From positions 1,984,001 to 2,048,000 of the forward strand of contig OZ017759.1 of the NCBI GenBank assembly GCA_963969365.1: a stretch of DNA of 64,000 bases, written 5' to 3'. Shown in pieces: positions 30,807 to 45,400 of this stretch. Position 1 is the stretch's first letter, and each line of letters starts with the position of its first letter. The notes beneath the pieces are model-generated. The model made no database searches. It was not told the origin of the DNA and was given only the letters and a program-made list of their open reading frames with translations. Position numbers and translations under genes: made by a program. The DNA comes from Asterochloris sp. CNOR1. Its lineage: Eukaryota > Chlorophyta > Trebouxiophyceae > Trebouxiales > Trebouxiaceae.

Positions 30807-33636
30807 TCAAGTATGCTCAGCCTTTGCTGTCCCTGCAACGCCCTCCAATACATTGGCTGCCCTGCTTGGGCCCTCGAGGACAAGGACACTTGGCGGCAGG
30901 GAGCTGCCGTGCTGCAGTCCCATTGCAGGGGGTTCTATAGCTGTAGAGTGCCGCAAGGCAGCAAGTCCTTGCTCCACATCTGGTGCAACAGCAGTGGCTG
31001 CCGGTTGCTCCCGTGTGCCGCTTGCGATCGTGCCGCAGCCCGCATCCGCGACAACCATGCCATGCTCCACATCATGCGCACTCAGCAGGTCGGGGGTTAT
31101 GCGTAGCCGGCACCTGCAGGTCAGTGGGGCAGCCTGCTGCAGAGCACATCAGCCAAGCGGAGACTTGTGTGCGCTCAGCAGCCTGCCAGCCTTGAGCAAC
31201 CCAGCACCTCCGGGTCAGTGGGTCTCAAGTGTCACAATCCTGCCTGTCGACAGCCAAGCGTACCAGGCAGCACCCACAGAACTGAGAAGCCAGCCGCCTG
31301 CCGCACAAGGGCGCCACCTTTCACGAGTCCAGAGTTTCATCACGTAGCCGGCAGATGCACGTAAGTGGGTAGCCGACCTGAGCTGCTGTGCAGTGGATAA
31401 GTCCCCAACACAGGCTGGCAAAGCTGCCTGCCAATCCCGCCAAACTTGATCAAGGGGCAGGCATTCAGCCCAGACAGGTGCGCACGTCCCCGCGCATAGG
31501 GCCACGTGGGGCGTGGATGCCTAGGTCAGCCAGGTGCAGATACACTTCCCGTGGAACTGATGCCTTGACATTGGCAGTGGGGTGCCCTTTCTCCTGGAAT
31601 CCAGAGAAGTGCCACAGACGTGCCTTATGCCTGACACAGCCCAGAAAGCCTGGGTCTTGCGTGGAGCAGCTGGGCTGCCACGCTGAATGGCGCAAACGCA
31701 CGTCCGGTGGAGTGCCTGCAGAGCTCAGTACAGGCCCCTCCCTGTCGACCCGCCCTGGACTCACGTGGGGCAGGTGGGGCGCCGCGCCAGCCAGGCACGA
31801 ATGCACTTCCTGTGGAACTGGTGCCCGCAGGGCAGGGCAGCCACGCGCTCCAGAGCCAGCGCCTCCACGCAGATGGTGCAGTCCGCCAGCTCGCAGGTGT
31901 CGTCCAGCTTGGTGATGGCGTCAAAGGAGGGCAGGCGATCGAGGACGTGGGGAGGTAGGCCGCGGACCTTGGGGCGCCGGGTGCGGCGCTCGGCGCCAGG
32001 GGGCTGCGCCTGGCCGACGACCTCCAGGACTGTCTGCTCACGGTCGCCCTGAGCACCTGCAGCAACGGCAAGCATAGCTGCTTGTGACACAACTTTGCTT
32101 CTTTTTGACGGTTGTTGGCTGACAGGAATTTGGGGTGCCACTGGCAAGCCGACGATCTGGGCATGGTCTGCTTGCACCTGCTCTGGGCGCACCTGCAGCA
32201 CAAAACAATCCATCTGCCAGTGCTTGACATCAGGAAACTTGGGGACATGATGCTGACGCTTTGTTTCGGCAAGTTTGCACCTGGCCACTGGCTCAGGGAG
32301 CTTTCTGCTTGTGCTTGCTCTAGGGCACCTGCAGCAACAGCACTTGGCGCAGGTGTGAGCAGCAGTCGGTCGGGTTGGTGGGGCCAACACGCCTCGCTGA
32401 CGGGGATTTGAATTCCTGCAGCCTCTGTAATGGCCTACTCACGCACACTCTGGGCGTGCAGCGTATGAGAGTTAGAATCTCTCCGCAATTTGCTCTTTTG
32501 GGGTTTCAGGGGGGTTGCGCATGCCTGCCGACTTGCTGTGGCCAGCTCGTAGCGTCTGCAGCAGCGAAGAGGGACTGCTATCGATGATGCTGTGGAGGCA
32601 CCACGGCGTATTAGAGCTGAGCCGCCTGCTTGCGCCTTCGGATGGTGCACTGTGCTCCTCTGGCGGCACAGAGACATGAGAGCCACTACAGCCTCCTCGC
32701 AGTATTGGCGCTGCCTGCAGGCAAAGGCGTCCAGCAAGGCAGAGAACGTTGACATGAAGTACGAGGAGCTTGACTGCCCTGGTGGCTCGAGCCCACTTCC
32801 ATGTGGGTGCCTGCAGTGGAAGAGAGAGATGCCTGGTCCACTGCTTGCTGAGGGTGACAGGCCGCATTCGCATGTGCTTGCCCGTTGTGAGCGCCTGTCA
32901 CAGCAATGGTGGTGCTGTCAGCCAGGCTGGGTCACTGGACATGCAGGGGGCACCTCTGCAGGCTGGCCAGACTTACAAACAGCGAGGGGCGAGAAGGTTC
33001 ACACAAGGCCAAAGGATGCCAGGCACAAGGAGGCCCCATCAGAAGCCATCCAGGTTGCCACATCTGCTGCCCGGCTGCGTGTCCAAGACGGGTGGAGCCC
33101 TGCGAAACCCCGAAGCACTGAGAGTGCCGGCTGGCCCACAGGTTGAGCCAAGCCATGCTGCAGACAATTCCTGAGCAGAGACACCTATCAAGCCTACAGC
33201 AGGGGTTTGAGCGTGCAGTTGGCTGCAGTTCAGGCAGGCCAATCGGTGATTTGTCACGACAGTGCCCCACGTGGAGCCCGCACTGTTTCCTGGTCTTGCA
33301 GGTGCGTCAAGAGTGTGAAGCCAGCAGCAGAGTCCATCCCTCAAGCCGAGGAGCTTCCGCCCTAATCGTGAGCAGGCACGAAAGTGCGTTAGCCCAGCAT
33401 GTCCCAAGCAGTGGCCCATACTCCGGAACGGCGTGGCAACACGCAAGCGGGGGTCGATGCACTCACTCTGCAGGCTCTGACGTGCAAGGCGTGCCCTGTT
33501 GTTGCCGACGCCTAGGCGAACGCGACGGACATGCCCGGCACTGTCACGCTCCAGTAGGCAGCACCCTGAGCACTGGAGCACAAAGGTCACAAGGCTGGCC
33601 GCCACGCCCACGGCGAAGATGCCCACCACCACCCAC
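30807..33636 (-). CDS. RING-H2 E3 ubiquitin ligase with N-terminal membrane segment (5' end uncertain)
   Basis: The RING exon ends at 31765 and probably starts near 32057. It contains CTICVEALAL, LPCGHQFHRKCIRAWL and the start of CPTCR, whose second half comes from the last exon (30807-31113) after a phase-correct splice. This gives a C3H2C3 RING-H2 finger. Upstream of it lies RRTRRPKVRGLPPHVLDRLP, a typical lead into RING-H2 domains. After the RING, about 100 residues of Ala/Gly-rich tail end the protein. A minus-strand exon at 33467-33636 encodes VVVGIFAVGVAASLVTFVLQ followed by CSGCCLLERD, a membrane segment I assign to this gene; the exons joining it (32.1-33.4 kb) were not resolved. By family it would transfer ubiquitin from an E2 to a membrane-associated substrate. 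Confidence 0.72.
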
Positions 33637-36443
33637 CTGCAGGCACCGGTGGCATGTCATGGATGGCGTTGCAGCCCCAAAACAATGAGCAGCGGTGGCC
33701 CCAGCAGGGGGTCATCTGCTTGTCACCCGGCGGAGCATGCAGCACTGCATGAGACCAGAACAGCACGGCCTGCCATGAGTGCACAGAGGGACTGGGTGTT
33801 GACCTGCATGCCGCCCAGGCAATGTCCCCAACCTGAGGTGCAGCGGAAGGCATCTGAAGTGCATCTGAAGCCTCACCATACATTGGCGTTTAAAGCTGGC
33901 ATGAGGTCTTAAGCCTAGGACTTGACCATGCTGCCCAGCTCAGAGGGGGTGACCTGCTTGCTCCACTGTCCCCCCTGCAGAGTGTGTTGAGTCACCATCC
34001 TGTGCTTTCACACGGCCACCAACTCAGGCGACGTGAGATTCCAGCAGGGCACCTTGCTGGCTCGTCAGTCCCTCGATTGATGAAGGGCTGCCTAAACTGA
34101 GGGTCAGTACGCGGATGCGAGAGATCGGCACTTGCCCTGGCTGACAGAGTTCCGAGTTCCCACTGATGGAGCCCAGCCCCTCTCCCCCAGCGGTTGCCGA
34201 GCTCATTTAGTAAAAAGTCTGCTATCCTTCTTTGCTAGCTGCAGGACCTCGTATTTCGAGCTGCCCCGGACGAGCACAGGTACGCAGATAAGCTACCTCC
34301 GTGTACGGATACACTCCTGACACTTGCTGTGGTGCTGAGGCCCTGCTCTGATTGCTGTTATTGGCAGGGAGGGGCAACAAACGGCACTGCGACCGCATAC
34401 GAGCATAGCGTGTATCTGCTGTGCCCTAGCATGCCACGGCAGCTGCATCTACAGGGAAGTCGGCTGCATGTGAATGCGGTGTGTATCTGCTGTGCTCCGC
34501 GGGGCCACAGCAGCTGCATCACACAATGGAGCCTGCTTGTGAACATTGTGTGTGTTTTGCTGCGCCCTGGCGGGCACAGCAGCTGCAATGCACAGGGGAG
34601 CCCGCTTTCTGACCAGCTGCTTCAGAAAGCAGACCAACAAGTGTGTGTTGTGACAGCATGTCCGCAACAGACATGGACATGTGGCCTTAGCATCACAGGC
34701 AATATGCCTTTGAATTCTGCTTGATTATCCATCAATTGCCCATCACTGCTCGTTCAGTACTCCTTACAAAGCCTCTCAGGCTTGTACTTGACCAGTCCTG
34801 CCGCTCATGGCGGTGTGAGCTGTATTGTGGGGCAGCTGCTGCTGCAGCAAGGCAGCTCTGAGGTTTGACAGGCACCTTGCACAGAGCTTATGGCCATTGA
34901 TTCTTTCAAGTGCATAGCGGCCTGGACAGCGCTGTGTTGCACTAACGTGATGTGCTTTCAACACAAATTATACTGGGCTTCTTCAGGATCCTGGAGGGCT
35001 CAACACCTGCAACTCTTAAGGTATCAGCTCAGGGTATGGCTGGCACAGAGAAGATGTTGTGCATTGGTATCGTAAAGAACCCTTGGCCTGCCACAGTTGT
35101 TGCTCTTGCTTGTGCCAGCTTCTCATGATTGTGCCAGCCTTTTCAGACTAAGCAGACAACTGTAAGTGTTCTGAGCGTGTATGAACAGTGTTCACAGTCA
35201 ATGCACAGCCCCTTCAATTGGGGGCCCTCTTGTAATACAGGACATGACGGCTGAAAAGCTTTTGTCTGAGACATTTGCACGGCCATGTTGCAGCCTTGTT
35301 CTTGAATTTAACATCTGTGCTGCAGTACCTCTGTCTAATCACATGGATGTTGCCAGTAGCAGGAGAGGTAAGGGGGGGGAGTCCTCAGCACAGAGTGATT
35401 GGATACACAGAGCCGAAGTGAGCCAGTGAACCCAGCGCATTGTCTACTGATGCGGTCAGAAGCAGCAAGAGGCGGGGAGGGGAAGTACCTTTGCTGGCAC
35501 CTCCGAAGTGATTCAGCGTTTTGGCCCTGCTGGCCAGGCATTGGCTGGTGCCAATGTGTGCAGGAAGCCATCAGGATGTGCTTCGGTGGGGCCTATTTTG
35601 CTGCTCAGAGGGGCCTTGGAAGTGTATGATTGCTTGTGTACCGTATCCGGACCTGATGAGCTCTGCCTTCTTGTTCACAGGCTTGCTGTTGTCGAATCGC
35701 CTGCATGCACAACAAAGTGCTCAGCAGCCTGCCTGCTGCGTAACATGAGGTCACGCATGTGGTGCCCCTTCTTGCTCTTGTGGCAAGCAATTCATATACT
35801 TCTCAAGCACGGCTGGAAAGCCTTCCCTGGCCACAGCCCTGGTTGGCCAGCAGCTGGTTCGCACCTGTTAGTGAGGTGGCTGCTTGAGATGCACAGTGCC
35901 ACATGGACACCGCGCATGCCCTTGAACTTATAGTCGCCTGCATGGTTGAGCTTCACCTGCCAGCAGAGGCAGGAAACAACGTCTGCTAAATACTCTGTGC
36001 ATCACGTCATTGAGGCTCACATCAAGTATGCCAAGCAGCAGTGGGAGCAGGAAGGCACTGAATGAGGTAGCACAATGCCAGCTGTACACCAGTCATGCGG
36101 CAGGCGACAGCAGATTATTGGCTGCCCAGCATATCTGCAACACACAAGGCAGCCAACGACCTGGCTTGTCTGAGGTGTGTCAGCACAGCTTCAGGCGTGG
36201 CGCCCCCTGAGAAGGCATGCTCAGCTTGCAACCAAGAGTCCTGAGCAAACAACTCTCATAAGGCAGCAACACTGCGGCCAGCAGGTCCCTCAGCCGTCTG
36301 CGATGTGGAGGCCAGAACGGCCACGTTGCACAACCCACAGGCACTGAACTCCTTCACAGCATGTCAATGTAGACACGGCTTGCAGACCATCCACCACAAA
36401 TGCGCGTGCATTTGATGAGGGCCCTGACCAGCTCGGCTACCTC
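33637..36443. other. 2.8-kb stretch without a recognised gene
   Basis: Several frames of 60-140 codons are open on both strands, but none shows family motifs, clean splice structure or a codon pattern like the neighbours. It may hold the first exon and promoter of the RING gene and the 3' end of the cyclase gene. A 70-bp tandem repeat lies at 34410-34615. Confidence 0.5.
34410..34615. repeat. Three-copy tandem repeat of about 70 bp
   Basis: Three diverged units start near 34410, 34481 and 34550, each with TGTATCTGCTGTGC or a variant, a GGCACAGCAGCTGCA-like core, and a GCTTGTGAAC-like end. The units differ at about one base in five. Confidence 0.75.
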
Positions 36444-39400
36444 TCAGCACCCCAAGGACAGGCACAGTCCCGCATCCAGAATCCCCACCTGCTCCACGAG
36501 CTGCCAGTCATCCAGGGCCACAGTCAGGTCCTCCAAGCGCTTCAGCAGGTCTGCAATGACCCTGTCTCTCTCAGGCTTGCCTGCCTGCAGGGACTCTCTC
36601 GAAGGCTGTGCCAGCTGCAAGATCTCATCAGCCTCAGGGACGGGGTCGCAGCTGCCAGGCAGGCCTGAGCTGCTGAGGTGGAAGCTTGCCACGGCCTGCA
36701 CGCAGCATCTGGTGCTGGAAGCTGGCCTGAGAGGCAGAGATGCGACCTCACTCTGCGTGCTCTGAGTCCAACAGGCAAGCCTGAGGTGCAGAGGCACAAC
36801 TGCCTGCTTGCAATCTGCCGTATTGCTGGCAGGCCTGTGCTGCTAAGGCTGAAACATTCCATGATTGGCAGACAGCATGAACCTTCCACCAGGACAAGAA
36901 TGGGCTGATGGTGTGCGCTCAGGTTGGCACCACTCTGACACTCTGCTCGCAAGGCAAAACTGCATGCAGTTCTGCATGCATTCTCGGGAGAGGCATCCGC
37001 TGGCTGGCTCCGACTGCCTCATCTGTCAAGCCAGACAGCAAGCTCGTGGCACGCATTGTGCAGAGTGAACTCACCGGCACGCTTTTCACTGGCTTGGAAT
37101 TGTTTGGATCCTGATGCAGAGCTGCCATGACACTTTGGCTTCTCAAGAGGCTCCTGAGTCCCTGCACCAAACATGAGGTGGACAGGCGCCTTGGCAGGCT
37201 CCCCTTCTGAGGCACACAACACCTTGTGAAGGAGTTTTGCTGTATGTGCATCAGCACAATGGTGAAGTGTGGAGAGGAACTCATCATTGTGAGGCCTTGC
37301 AACCAGACACCTGTATCTGTCCCAGACTGGCCGAGAGGACTCGCGACATGGGTTCATAACTGGTGCTGGTCCTCTCCAACAGCTCCTGGCTGGCAGCGGA
37401 CACCTCCTGAGCAGAGCCACAAGCTTCGTCTGGATGGGGAGGGTGGCTGTGCTTGACCATTGGCGCAGCACAGAACTCCAGCGGCGCGACACGCTTGGCG
37501 ACCTGCACGCTGATGTTTTTCTTGTGCGTGTGCACCATGCCAGTGCGAGGCAGAGCACAAGTGAGGGGCTCACAATGCTGGACAAGCTCACTGGAACCAC
37601 TGCACACTGCACACAGAAGCTTGCCGGTGTCTGGGCAATGCACTTGTGCAAGCACACAGGGCTGTGCTGACCTTATTCTATGATAAACTCCTGACATGAC
37701 TGATAGCTGAGCCATTGAGGTGGTCAACATGGCCCCTGCTCCTGTCTAACAAGCCCTGCCTGGGGTAGATTGCCAGCACCAGCAAGATTGGTGTGAGCAC
37801 ATAGACACTTGCCTCAAAGTCCTCCAGGCCAGCCAGCTCCCGCAGCAACACTTTGACTGGCTCTATAGGCGCCAGAATCTGGCCTCCCTGGGCGGCTGAA
37901 TGACAGAAGCGCGCTGCCCTGTTTACAAGAGGCCTGCAGAGCATGCAGGTACAGCAGTGACTGGTCTGGTGTTAGGAGGCTGGATGCTCATGAACCCCAT
38001 GTCACATGTGTGCTCGCAGCCTAGCTGCTTGGAGTAGATGTAGGCACAGGCCGACACAATAGGTGCATGACAACGGAGCGTCTCCATAAAGAACGGCTCA
38101 CCCAAAGTAGTCTGCCCGCCCTGTCTGGCCGTGTGGGCACACACGAATGGGGACACCCTCATAGAGGCCTGCACAGGGCAGACAGCAGGCGCAGGTGGTT
38201 ACAAGCCCTTGCTGGCACCAGCTGTACAACACAGTCATCAGCATTGTTCAGCAGGCTTGTTGATGCTGATGCCAAGACCCAGCAGCCTACTTCTCCCTGA
38301 GCAGCAAGACTGCTCATGCATGAGCACACTGGGCCCAGTGCACTGCAGCTTGTCTCAGCAACCAGCAGACCCACAAACTGAGCAATGTGGTGCAGACAGG
38401 TGTGACTGCCGACCCATCTGGACATGGGCTCTGCTGACCAGCAGCTGGTCTGCAACACCCTCAGACAGGGAACCACACTTTTCAATTCCATTTGGATGTT
38501 GATATTGCCCTGCGCACGCAGTTCGCACCATGCACCAGCCCAGGCTGGTCACCCAAGCGCCGTCTACTGCACACAGCGATACGCGGCAGGGCTACCCACC
38601 CATGCGTACACGGGGTCCACTAAACAGCAGCCTCCGCTCACTGTCCACAGCGGCCTGGCAGCCTGGCAATGCAAGGACGTGCTCATCCCAAGGCACGTTC
38701 AGCAAGGCCTGCTGAGCCTGCAGTTCATCAGCACGGCAACGAGCTGAGACTTTGCTGCGCCTGCAGATGTCAAGCCTGCGCCGCAAAACGCAGTCGACAG
38801 TGAGCAATGGTGTCTGTCACTCCTGAAGGATGCCAGGCCTGGCACTGAATTGTTTGAGATTTGCTGGCGCTTGGGCCATGAGCCAGCCACAGGCCTGCAG
38901 CATGGATGCCACAAAAGCCAAGAAGCGCGCCCAGCCGTCACAGCCCCCAGTGTGAGCCTACCAGCAGGCACCACAGGATGGCTGCAGCGCTGCTCCTGAA
39001 AGCCAACATGAGGTCAGAATCGATCTGCTGGCTCTCATACCCCTCCTGCCTCTGCAGCAGTCGCCGGCTGCAGTCCAGATACTGTACAAGGGCTGTGTGA
39101 GCTGCTGCAGGGTCTGCCGCCTGCAGTTGCAGCGCAGGAACATATGACAGAGTAGCCTGGTAGACTTAGCTATGCGATTTTGCAGCTAGGTTGGCTGCCT
39201 GCCAGGCACAGGCCAAGGTCCATATAGACCAGGCTGCCAGCAGCAGGCCATGCTATGAGCAAAAGCTGCATTGACTGGTGGTGCCTGCGCTGCCCACCTT
39301 CATGCTGTCCCAACCCGCCAGAGTTGTAAAAACTATCGTCACCCGCGGCAGCGCTGTGCGTTCGCCGCTCACCGCCTGGCGCACCAGGCTCGCTCTGCTC

Positions 39401-42400
39401 GCTGCAGCAGCAGCCAGGGCGCATGTATCTGGCAACTGTTCATTCAATTCGCATGCTGCATGTCATCGTGGCTGTGCTGCTGCCCATCTGCTGCTTGCAA
39501 ATGGTGAGGCCTGAGTGCTCAGCATAATACAGCAGCTGTACTGTGAATGTTTAATCGGGATCCCTGCTGCTAGCAGGGCATCATGACAGTCCAGGCAGCT
39601 GATGTAGGCTCAGCTGGCACCGCAAGCAGTTGCACACCTCCTGGTGCATCAAAATAAGATGCCTGACGCTGCTCCAAAGTGGCTGGGGGGCGCAACAGCC
39701 TTGCCCGCTCCTCCAAGCCTGGAATTGCCACCTGATACAGCTGCGTCAGCCCTGCCAAGCCCTTCAGAACCTGCACAACAACAGTGTTCCACGATTGCTG
39801 GCAGACATGTGCGCAACTGCGCCACAAAGAGTGCTGCCTGTACTGCTTAGAGCCATTGCAGACAGGGGCGGGCCTGACAGCCTTTCTACCAGACCAGCAA
39901 CCTGCCTGCAGCAATTGCTACTCCCGTCGAGCATGTACCGTTCTGAGATGCTACAATAAGCAGAGAAGTTCATGATGCAGCCAAGCCCTGTAGCCGCCCT
40001 GGCAAAGCAGAAACTTCTTGCTCTGCTTTGTGCTCAGACTCTATCATCAGGCATACTGTGTGCATGCTGAGCTCTCACATGAACTCCCATGTCCACCACA
40101 AGGAGGCTGTCATGGTTCTTCTGGCCTGCACAGCAGAGAAGTCTGCATGGGTGGTTTCGTCAGAACACATTGCCTGCAGGTATTGACTGCAGCCCAAGCT
40201 AATGATGAAGCTTGCAGCAGGCAGGCATCAGACATGCCCTCTTCTGGACATGTTCATGGTGTGGCAACAGTGTGCAGGCCTCTTCAGATCCCAAACAAGC
40301 CCATGATTGCGCCTTGCAGCATGCCAGTCTCACCTGCAGCCTCTGCTTCAGCCTCTTCAAGGTTCTCCATGCGTCTCAGAGTCCTGCAATATGCATCAAC
40401 AATGTGAAAACAGTGGGCCCAGACAAGTATGTCACATCCCAGCTGAGGGAATCTGAAATTGCCGGCACAGCCCATGGCAGACATGTTGCCTTTGACGATA
40501 TACAGCAAAACACAAACCCTGGACAGGGCGGCCATGCAGACCTGAAGGACTCCCTCCTGCCAAGCGGCTCCACACTGCTGCGTACAAGCGATGCTGTTGC
40601 ATCCGACGCCTTTCTGGCAAGGGAGCTGTGATGAATCATAGGCTCTGTTGAAGCTGTTCTTTCTGCACAGCGCCACTCAAAGACTGTGAGCATTGCTGTG
40701 CCAAGTCAAGAGTGAACATCAGGTAGCCTCCTTGCATGCCTTCTGGCAGCGAGGACAGCAATGAACACATGTAAACACCTTCTCTTCCTGAGAGCAGGAC
40801 ACGTCCAATGCAAGATCACCTGTCGAGCTCAGGTCTGCTGTTGTTGCATGAAGGAACCACCTGTTGGAGCGGCTCTGCTGGGGCTCCGGCGCTGCACTCT
40901 GTCGGTGCTGAAGGGGTGCTGGCCTGCAGAGTCTGGGCCAGCTGGAGCGACAGTACAGTTGCAGCAGAAAGCATTGCAGTGCACACTGTGCTAGGGGATC
41001 AGCCAGGAGGCCAGCAAAGGAAGCAGCAGCGACAGCCGTCTGCCCAGCGTCCCTTGCAGGGAATTCCAGGCAGCGAGTCACCTGGAAGGAGCTGCAGGGG
41101 CGCTATCGCCTTGCAGCTCACGCCCTAACTGTGTCAAGTTTCCGAGCTTCTGCACAGCAGTGGGGACAGCTTGCCTCAGCAAGATCAACTCCAGCATTCC
41201 TGGGGCTTGGCTGGAATCCAGCGTGATGCTGCATCGGACCCTGCTTCTCACGGCAGAGCACGGCGCTGTAACTACTCTGTATAGAATGGTCGGAGGCAAG
41301 AACAGTCACCACTGTTCATGCATGGCACTGCGACTGCAACTATGCTGCTTCTGCTGAGAGCAGGCAGGAAGCTGCCGATGAGCCTACAAGCATTTGTGCA
41401 TGCTTGACCCAGCTAACAACCAGAGCTCCTGCGCTTGCCAGGAGCAGGCAGGCAGCTGCCCTAGAGCAGCTGTGACCTTGAAGCTGGTGTGGTCCATCAG
41501 AATCGACCCTCCTTGTGCGGCATTGGCCAGAGCCTGGCAGCGAGTCAACACCTCCCCCGCATACCTCAGACTGCCAGGCGCTGACACCTGCACACACAGA
41601 TAAGCAGGATGCCTCAGGTGTGGTCATGATGCAGACCTGCACGGCTGAGGTCCTGCAGTCAGACCCAGATAACCCTCCAGCAGCCAAATATCATGTGGCA
41701 TGTCAATGAGATCTCACCTGCCATGCCCTGCTCTACCATGCCCCACTTGATTGCCTCACTCAGCTTGACCATGCTCATCTGCCACCCTCTGCGCTCTCGC
41801 CATGCTCTCTTCAGATTGAGTTGCTCATACAAATCCATAGAGCATACAACAGAGGCAGTGCTCACCGGCAGGTGTCCTGGCAGCATGTGCTGCTGTTCTT
41901 CAGGTTTTGCATTGGCCAGATCCACCACTGCAATGCCAGAGGCCATTGCCATGCGGACTTTGAGGCCTCGGAAGAGGACGCCACTGTTGTCCTGCAGAGG
42001 CATGAGGCAGTTGCTCAAGTGCCGAACCCACCAACCATGTACGGCAGCATGTGGACCAAGCCAGTGCCATGCACGCTATGGCCCTGGAAGAGACTGCCCT
42101 TTGCAAGGGCATCTGCTGTTGAGCTAGGCAGCTGTGTGTAACAATGGCTGCATATGGAAGCCGTTGCCATGCAATCAGGCACTGGGAGAAGCGGCCGCTG
42201 ACATGGTCCAGAGGAGTGTGCATGTTCACATCTAGGCACCGGTGCAGCCAGCTGGGGCTTTGACAGCACTGCTGCTGCGCCCTGGCTTGTTGCACTACAG
42301 CACAACTGCTGCGCCCTGGCTCATGGCACTGCAGCGCCACCCAGGCTCCCATTTGCTGCAGGGTGGTGCTTTGTGCAGGAAAGGCCGCTTGCTGTGCTTT

Positions 42401-45400
42401 GACGATCAGCACCAGCTGTTGATAGGCATGCAAGTGCTGCAGAGTACGAGGCAATCAAGGATGGCAGCCTATTTCATCCAATGCAAGTGGGGCTCAGGCT
42501 TCTCATTGTGTGTGCAGGTGCAACAACAAACATGCCCTGCCAGATGAAGGCAGCTCTGGACCTCTTCTAGGGGATCGATGTCCACGGCGACGTCCACGTC
42601 AGGCACAGAGTTGCCTAAGGCATCCACTGGTGGCCTCCGCTCGGAACTGAACGAGCTAGGTCTTGAGGGGGCACATGACATGGCTTGCCCAGGGGTCCCT
42701 ACTCGATGGGTCCATGCAGACTGCCCTGCACAGCACAGTGTAGCAGGCTGAGACGATTGGCCACAGTCAGCAGCTGCACATCTGGAACTTGATGCCCATG
42801 AGACCGCGGCCGAGTGCTGGGTAAACTGCAGCTTCCTGAACGCCGCTTGGTTGAGCTTATGCTGAAGCTGGCATGTAGACAGCTTTATGTGACTGCAGAC
42901 GTGGTTCCAGTGTGCTTGCGCTAAGCGATACTGTTCCGGCGACACGGTGTGCTGGCAGGGGAGGGCAGCGCTAATTGCCTAAGGCACAGCCTTCACACCT
43001 GCCGCCAGAATGCAATCATTGCTGCTACACTCCTCACCATCGGCTCCCAGCGAGTAGGGGCTTCCAGTCAGGCTGGCCACTGTGTGAAGACAGGTGTATG
43101 GGTGCTGCAGCAGGGCAGCCGGCCAGGGAGCTGCCAGCAGGGCCTGCAGGGCAAACAGCTGGGCGTCGCAGTGCTGCTCGGACAGCAGACAGTGCTGGAG
43201 GAGGATCATGGCGCCTGGCCGTGAGGCACATGCACATGTGCCACAGCAAGCTCTGTCTATGCATGCAGTGACAGAGGCCTGTGCAAGACCTGCAAACAAA
43301 GCACTGCCAGGCTGCAGGCAAATGCATGGCTCAACACCTCAGGAAGAGGTACTGCTGAGATGCTCGGCAACGGCTGGACCTGTCACGCGGCTGGCAGTCA
43401 ACCTAAAGGGAAGACAAAAGGGCGGATGCCCAGCAGATTGCACCGCTCACCCGCTTTGCAGTGATTCCACTCGTCAGCAAGCAAGAAGCCAGGCTGATGG
43501 CATGCACACCTGACATGCTGCAGCGTGATGCATGATTGGCAGAATGCAGTGTGAGCGTGCAGAGAGTCACCAGCCGAAGTCCATTGTCTGGGAGAGCAGT
43601 ATGCAAGGGGTGCCAGTGGCAGGTGCTTTGCAAGACAAGGCGGCCAGCAAGGTGACGACCGACTGCCCCACCTGCTGCACCGTGATGCACCACTTCACTG
43701 CGTCCGCAGGATCATGGAAGGCCAGTTGGAAGGCATCACCCTCAGTGCAGACCTCAAAGCCAAAGAACTCGCGCAGGTGGCCCCTCATGATCTTGTCATG
43801 CAGCGCATTTGCTTCATCCATGGATACATTGTCCCACTCCCACAGCTCAGTGGAGCCTGCACAGACATGCAGTAGCCTCTATCTCCCACAGTCTGTGAGG
43901 CCTCATGTTTGGCTCCTGCGCAGCATGCAGCTGCTCTGCGGAGCATGCTGGGCACGAGCTGCATTCATGCATGCACTTGCTGTCCATAAACATGGCTGAG
44001 CCCGGCTGCTGACGGCAGACAAGTCTGTCAAAGGCAGCGCCGACGCATGGCAGCCACCAAGGTCCGACCAAGTGACAGGCGGGCGGGCAGGAGCATGTCG
44101 TGCAAGAAAGGCGGCCCAGCAGTTGGCCTGTCCCTCACCTTCAATGTCTGTGCTGATGAGGGTCAAGTCCTCCCCTGGCCCTGCAGCGACAGCACACTCT
44201 GCATCAGGTCAGCGTTATGCCTGCCTGTCAGCCAAGACCCCGCGCCGCTGCCGCTCTCCCATGCAGACTGGCAATCCTGCTGTGCTGCCAGCTGCAGCGG
44301 ACATGTGGCCTGCTTTGGGAGCGCTTCAGCGGCATGGCCTGTGTTGCAGCTACTGTGGCATGCCTGCCAGCATCCTCTGCGTTGGCAGGCCGGCACACTT
44401 GAGGCGCAGGGCTGTCTGGCATGGTAGGCGGGACCCCGAGTCAGGATCTGGCAAACACACCCCTGCCAGATATGCACCCTGCGCAGCACAGGCACGATAT
44501 GCTTCTGCCGGCTCCACCTGACAGCTCAATGTGGATGCGCCTGGCCTGTGGATGTGAGACTTCAGCGACAAGATGGCAGGCACACTGTGCGTGCACAACA
44601 GCGTCCTGTGCTGTTCATGTTGATGTCGTGCCTGGGTCACCTGGTGGGCCGGCACGCTTGCGACGGAGGACTGCCTGCTCCTTGATGCGGGACCCTATGT
44701 CGAGGTACTGGATCAGGAAGCAGGGCAGCAGGGTGAAGAACAGGGCCCCCAGTGCTGCCGGCAACACAATGGCCAAAATGCCTGCAGCAGAGCTGCATGC
44801 CTTGGGGGCCAGCCTGCACTCAGGGGTTCAGCCAAGTCACTCGAGAATGCAAGGCTGCTCCCTCCCTGCTGCAGCACGCCGCAGCTGCACATGTGTTGGT
44901 GGATGTGCCCTGCAGCCGCAGATGCAGTGCATGTGCTGCACGGCCACACAGACAAGTACCAGCATCACGCTGCACAGCAGCGCACCTGCTACCGAGCCAG
45001 CTGCATTCTGGTTGCTCACAGTAGAATGACACTCTGGCCTGCTGCCGTCATCCTCGCCTTCACTTGGGTTCACCATGAACCCCTCCTGGCAGGTGCAGTT
45101 CTGCAGCGTACAGCTTGGATGGTGCTCCTGCTTCTGGCATAAGTGTCAGATTCACAGGGCACAGCAGCTGTTCAGGCAGATCTGTAGGCGGCAGACCTTT
45201 AGGGGGCAGCTCTTAGGACCTCTGGCGGCCAAGAACCCTGTCCAAAAGCAGACCCAGTGGCGCCAATTTAAGCAGATGCATGTCTGTGCTACACACAGCA
45301 CACTAGCAGGCAGCACATTGGGCTGCAGTTCTGTAAGAGTCCCGTAAAAATAGCCTGGCCCAGCCCCTTGATGCCGGTGCTCGGGACAAGTTGATCCCAC

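Noticed and set aside
31388-31915. 175-codon plus-strand frame opposite the RING exon
   Set aside because: Arg/Ser/Pro-rich antisense shadow of the RING-H2 exon, whose zinc ligands fix the true strand.
32592-33146. 184-codon plus-strand frame in the RING gene region
   Set aside because: No family features or splice context, and its composition fits intron or antisense sequence of the minus-strand gene.
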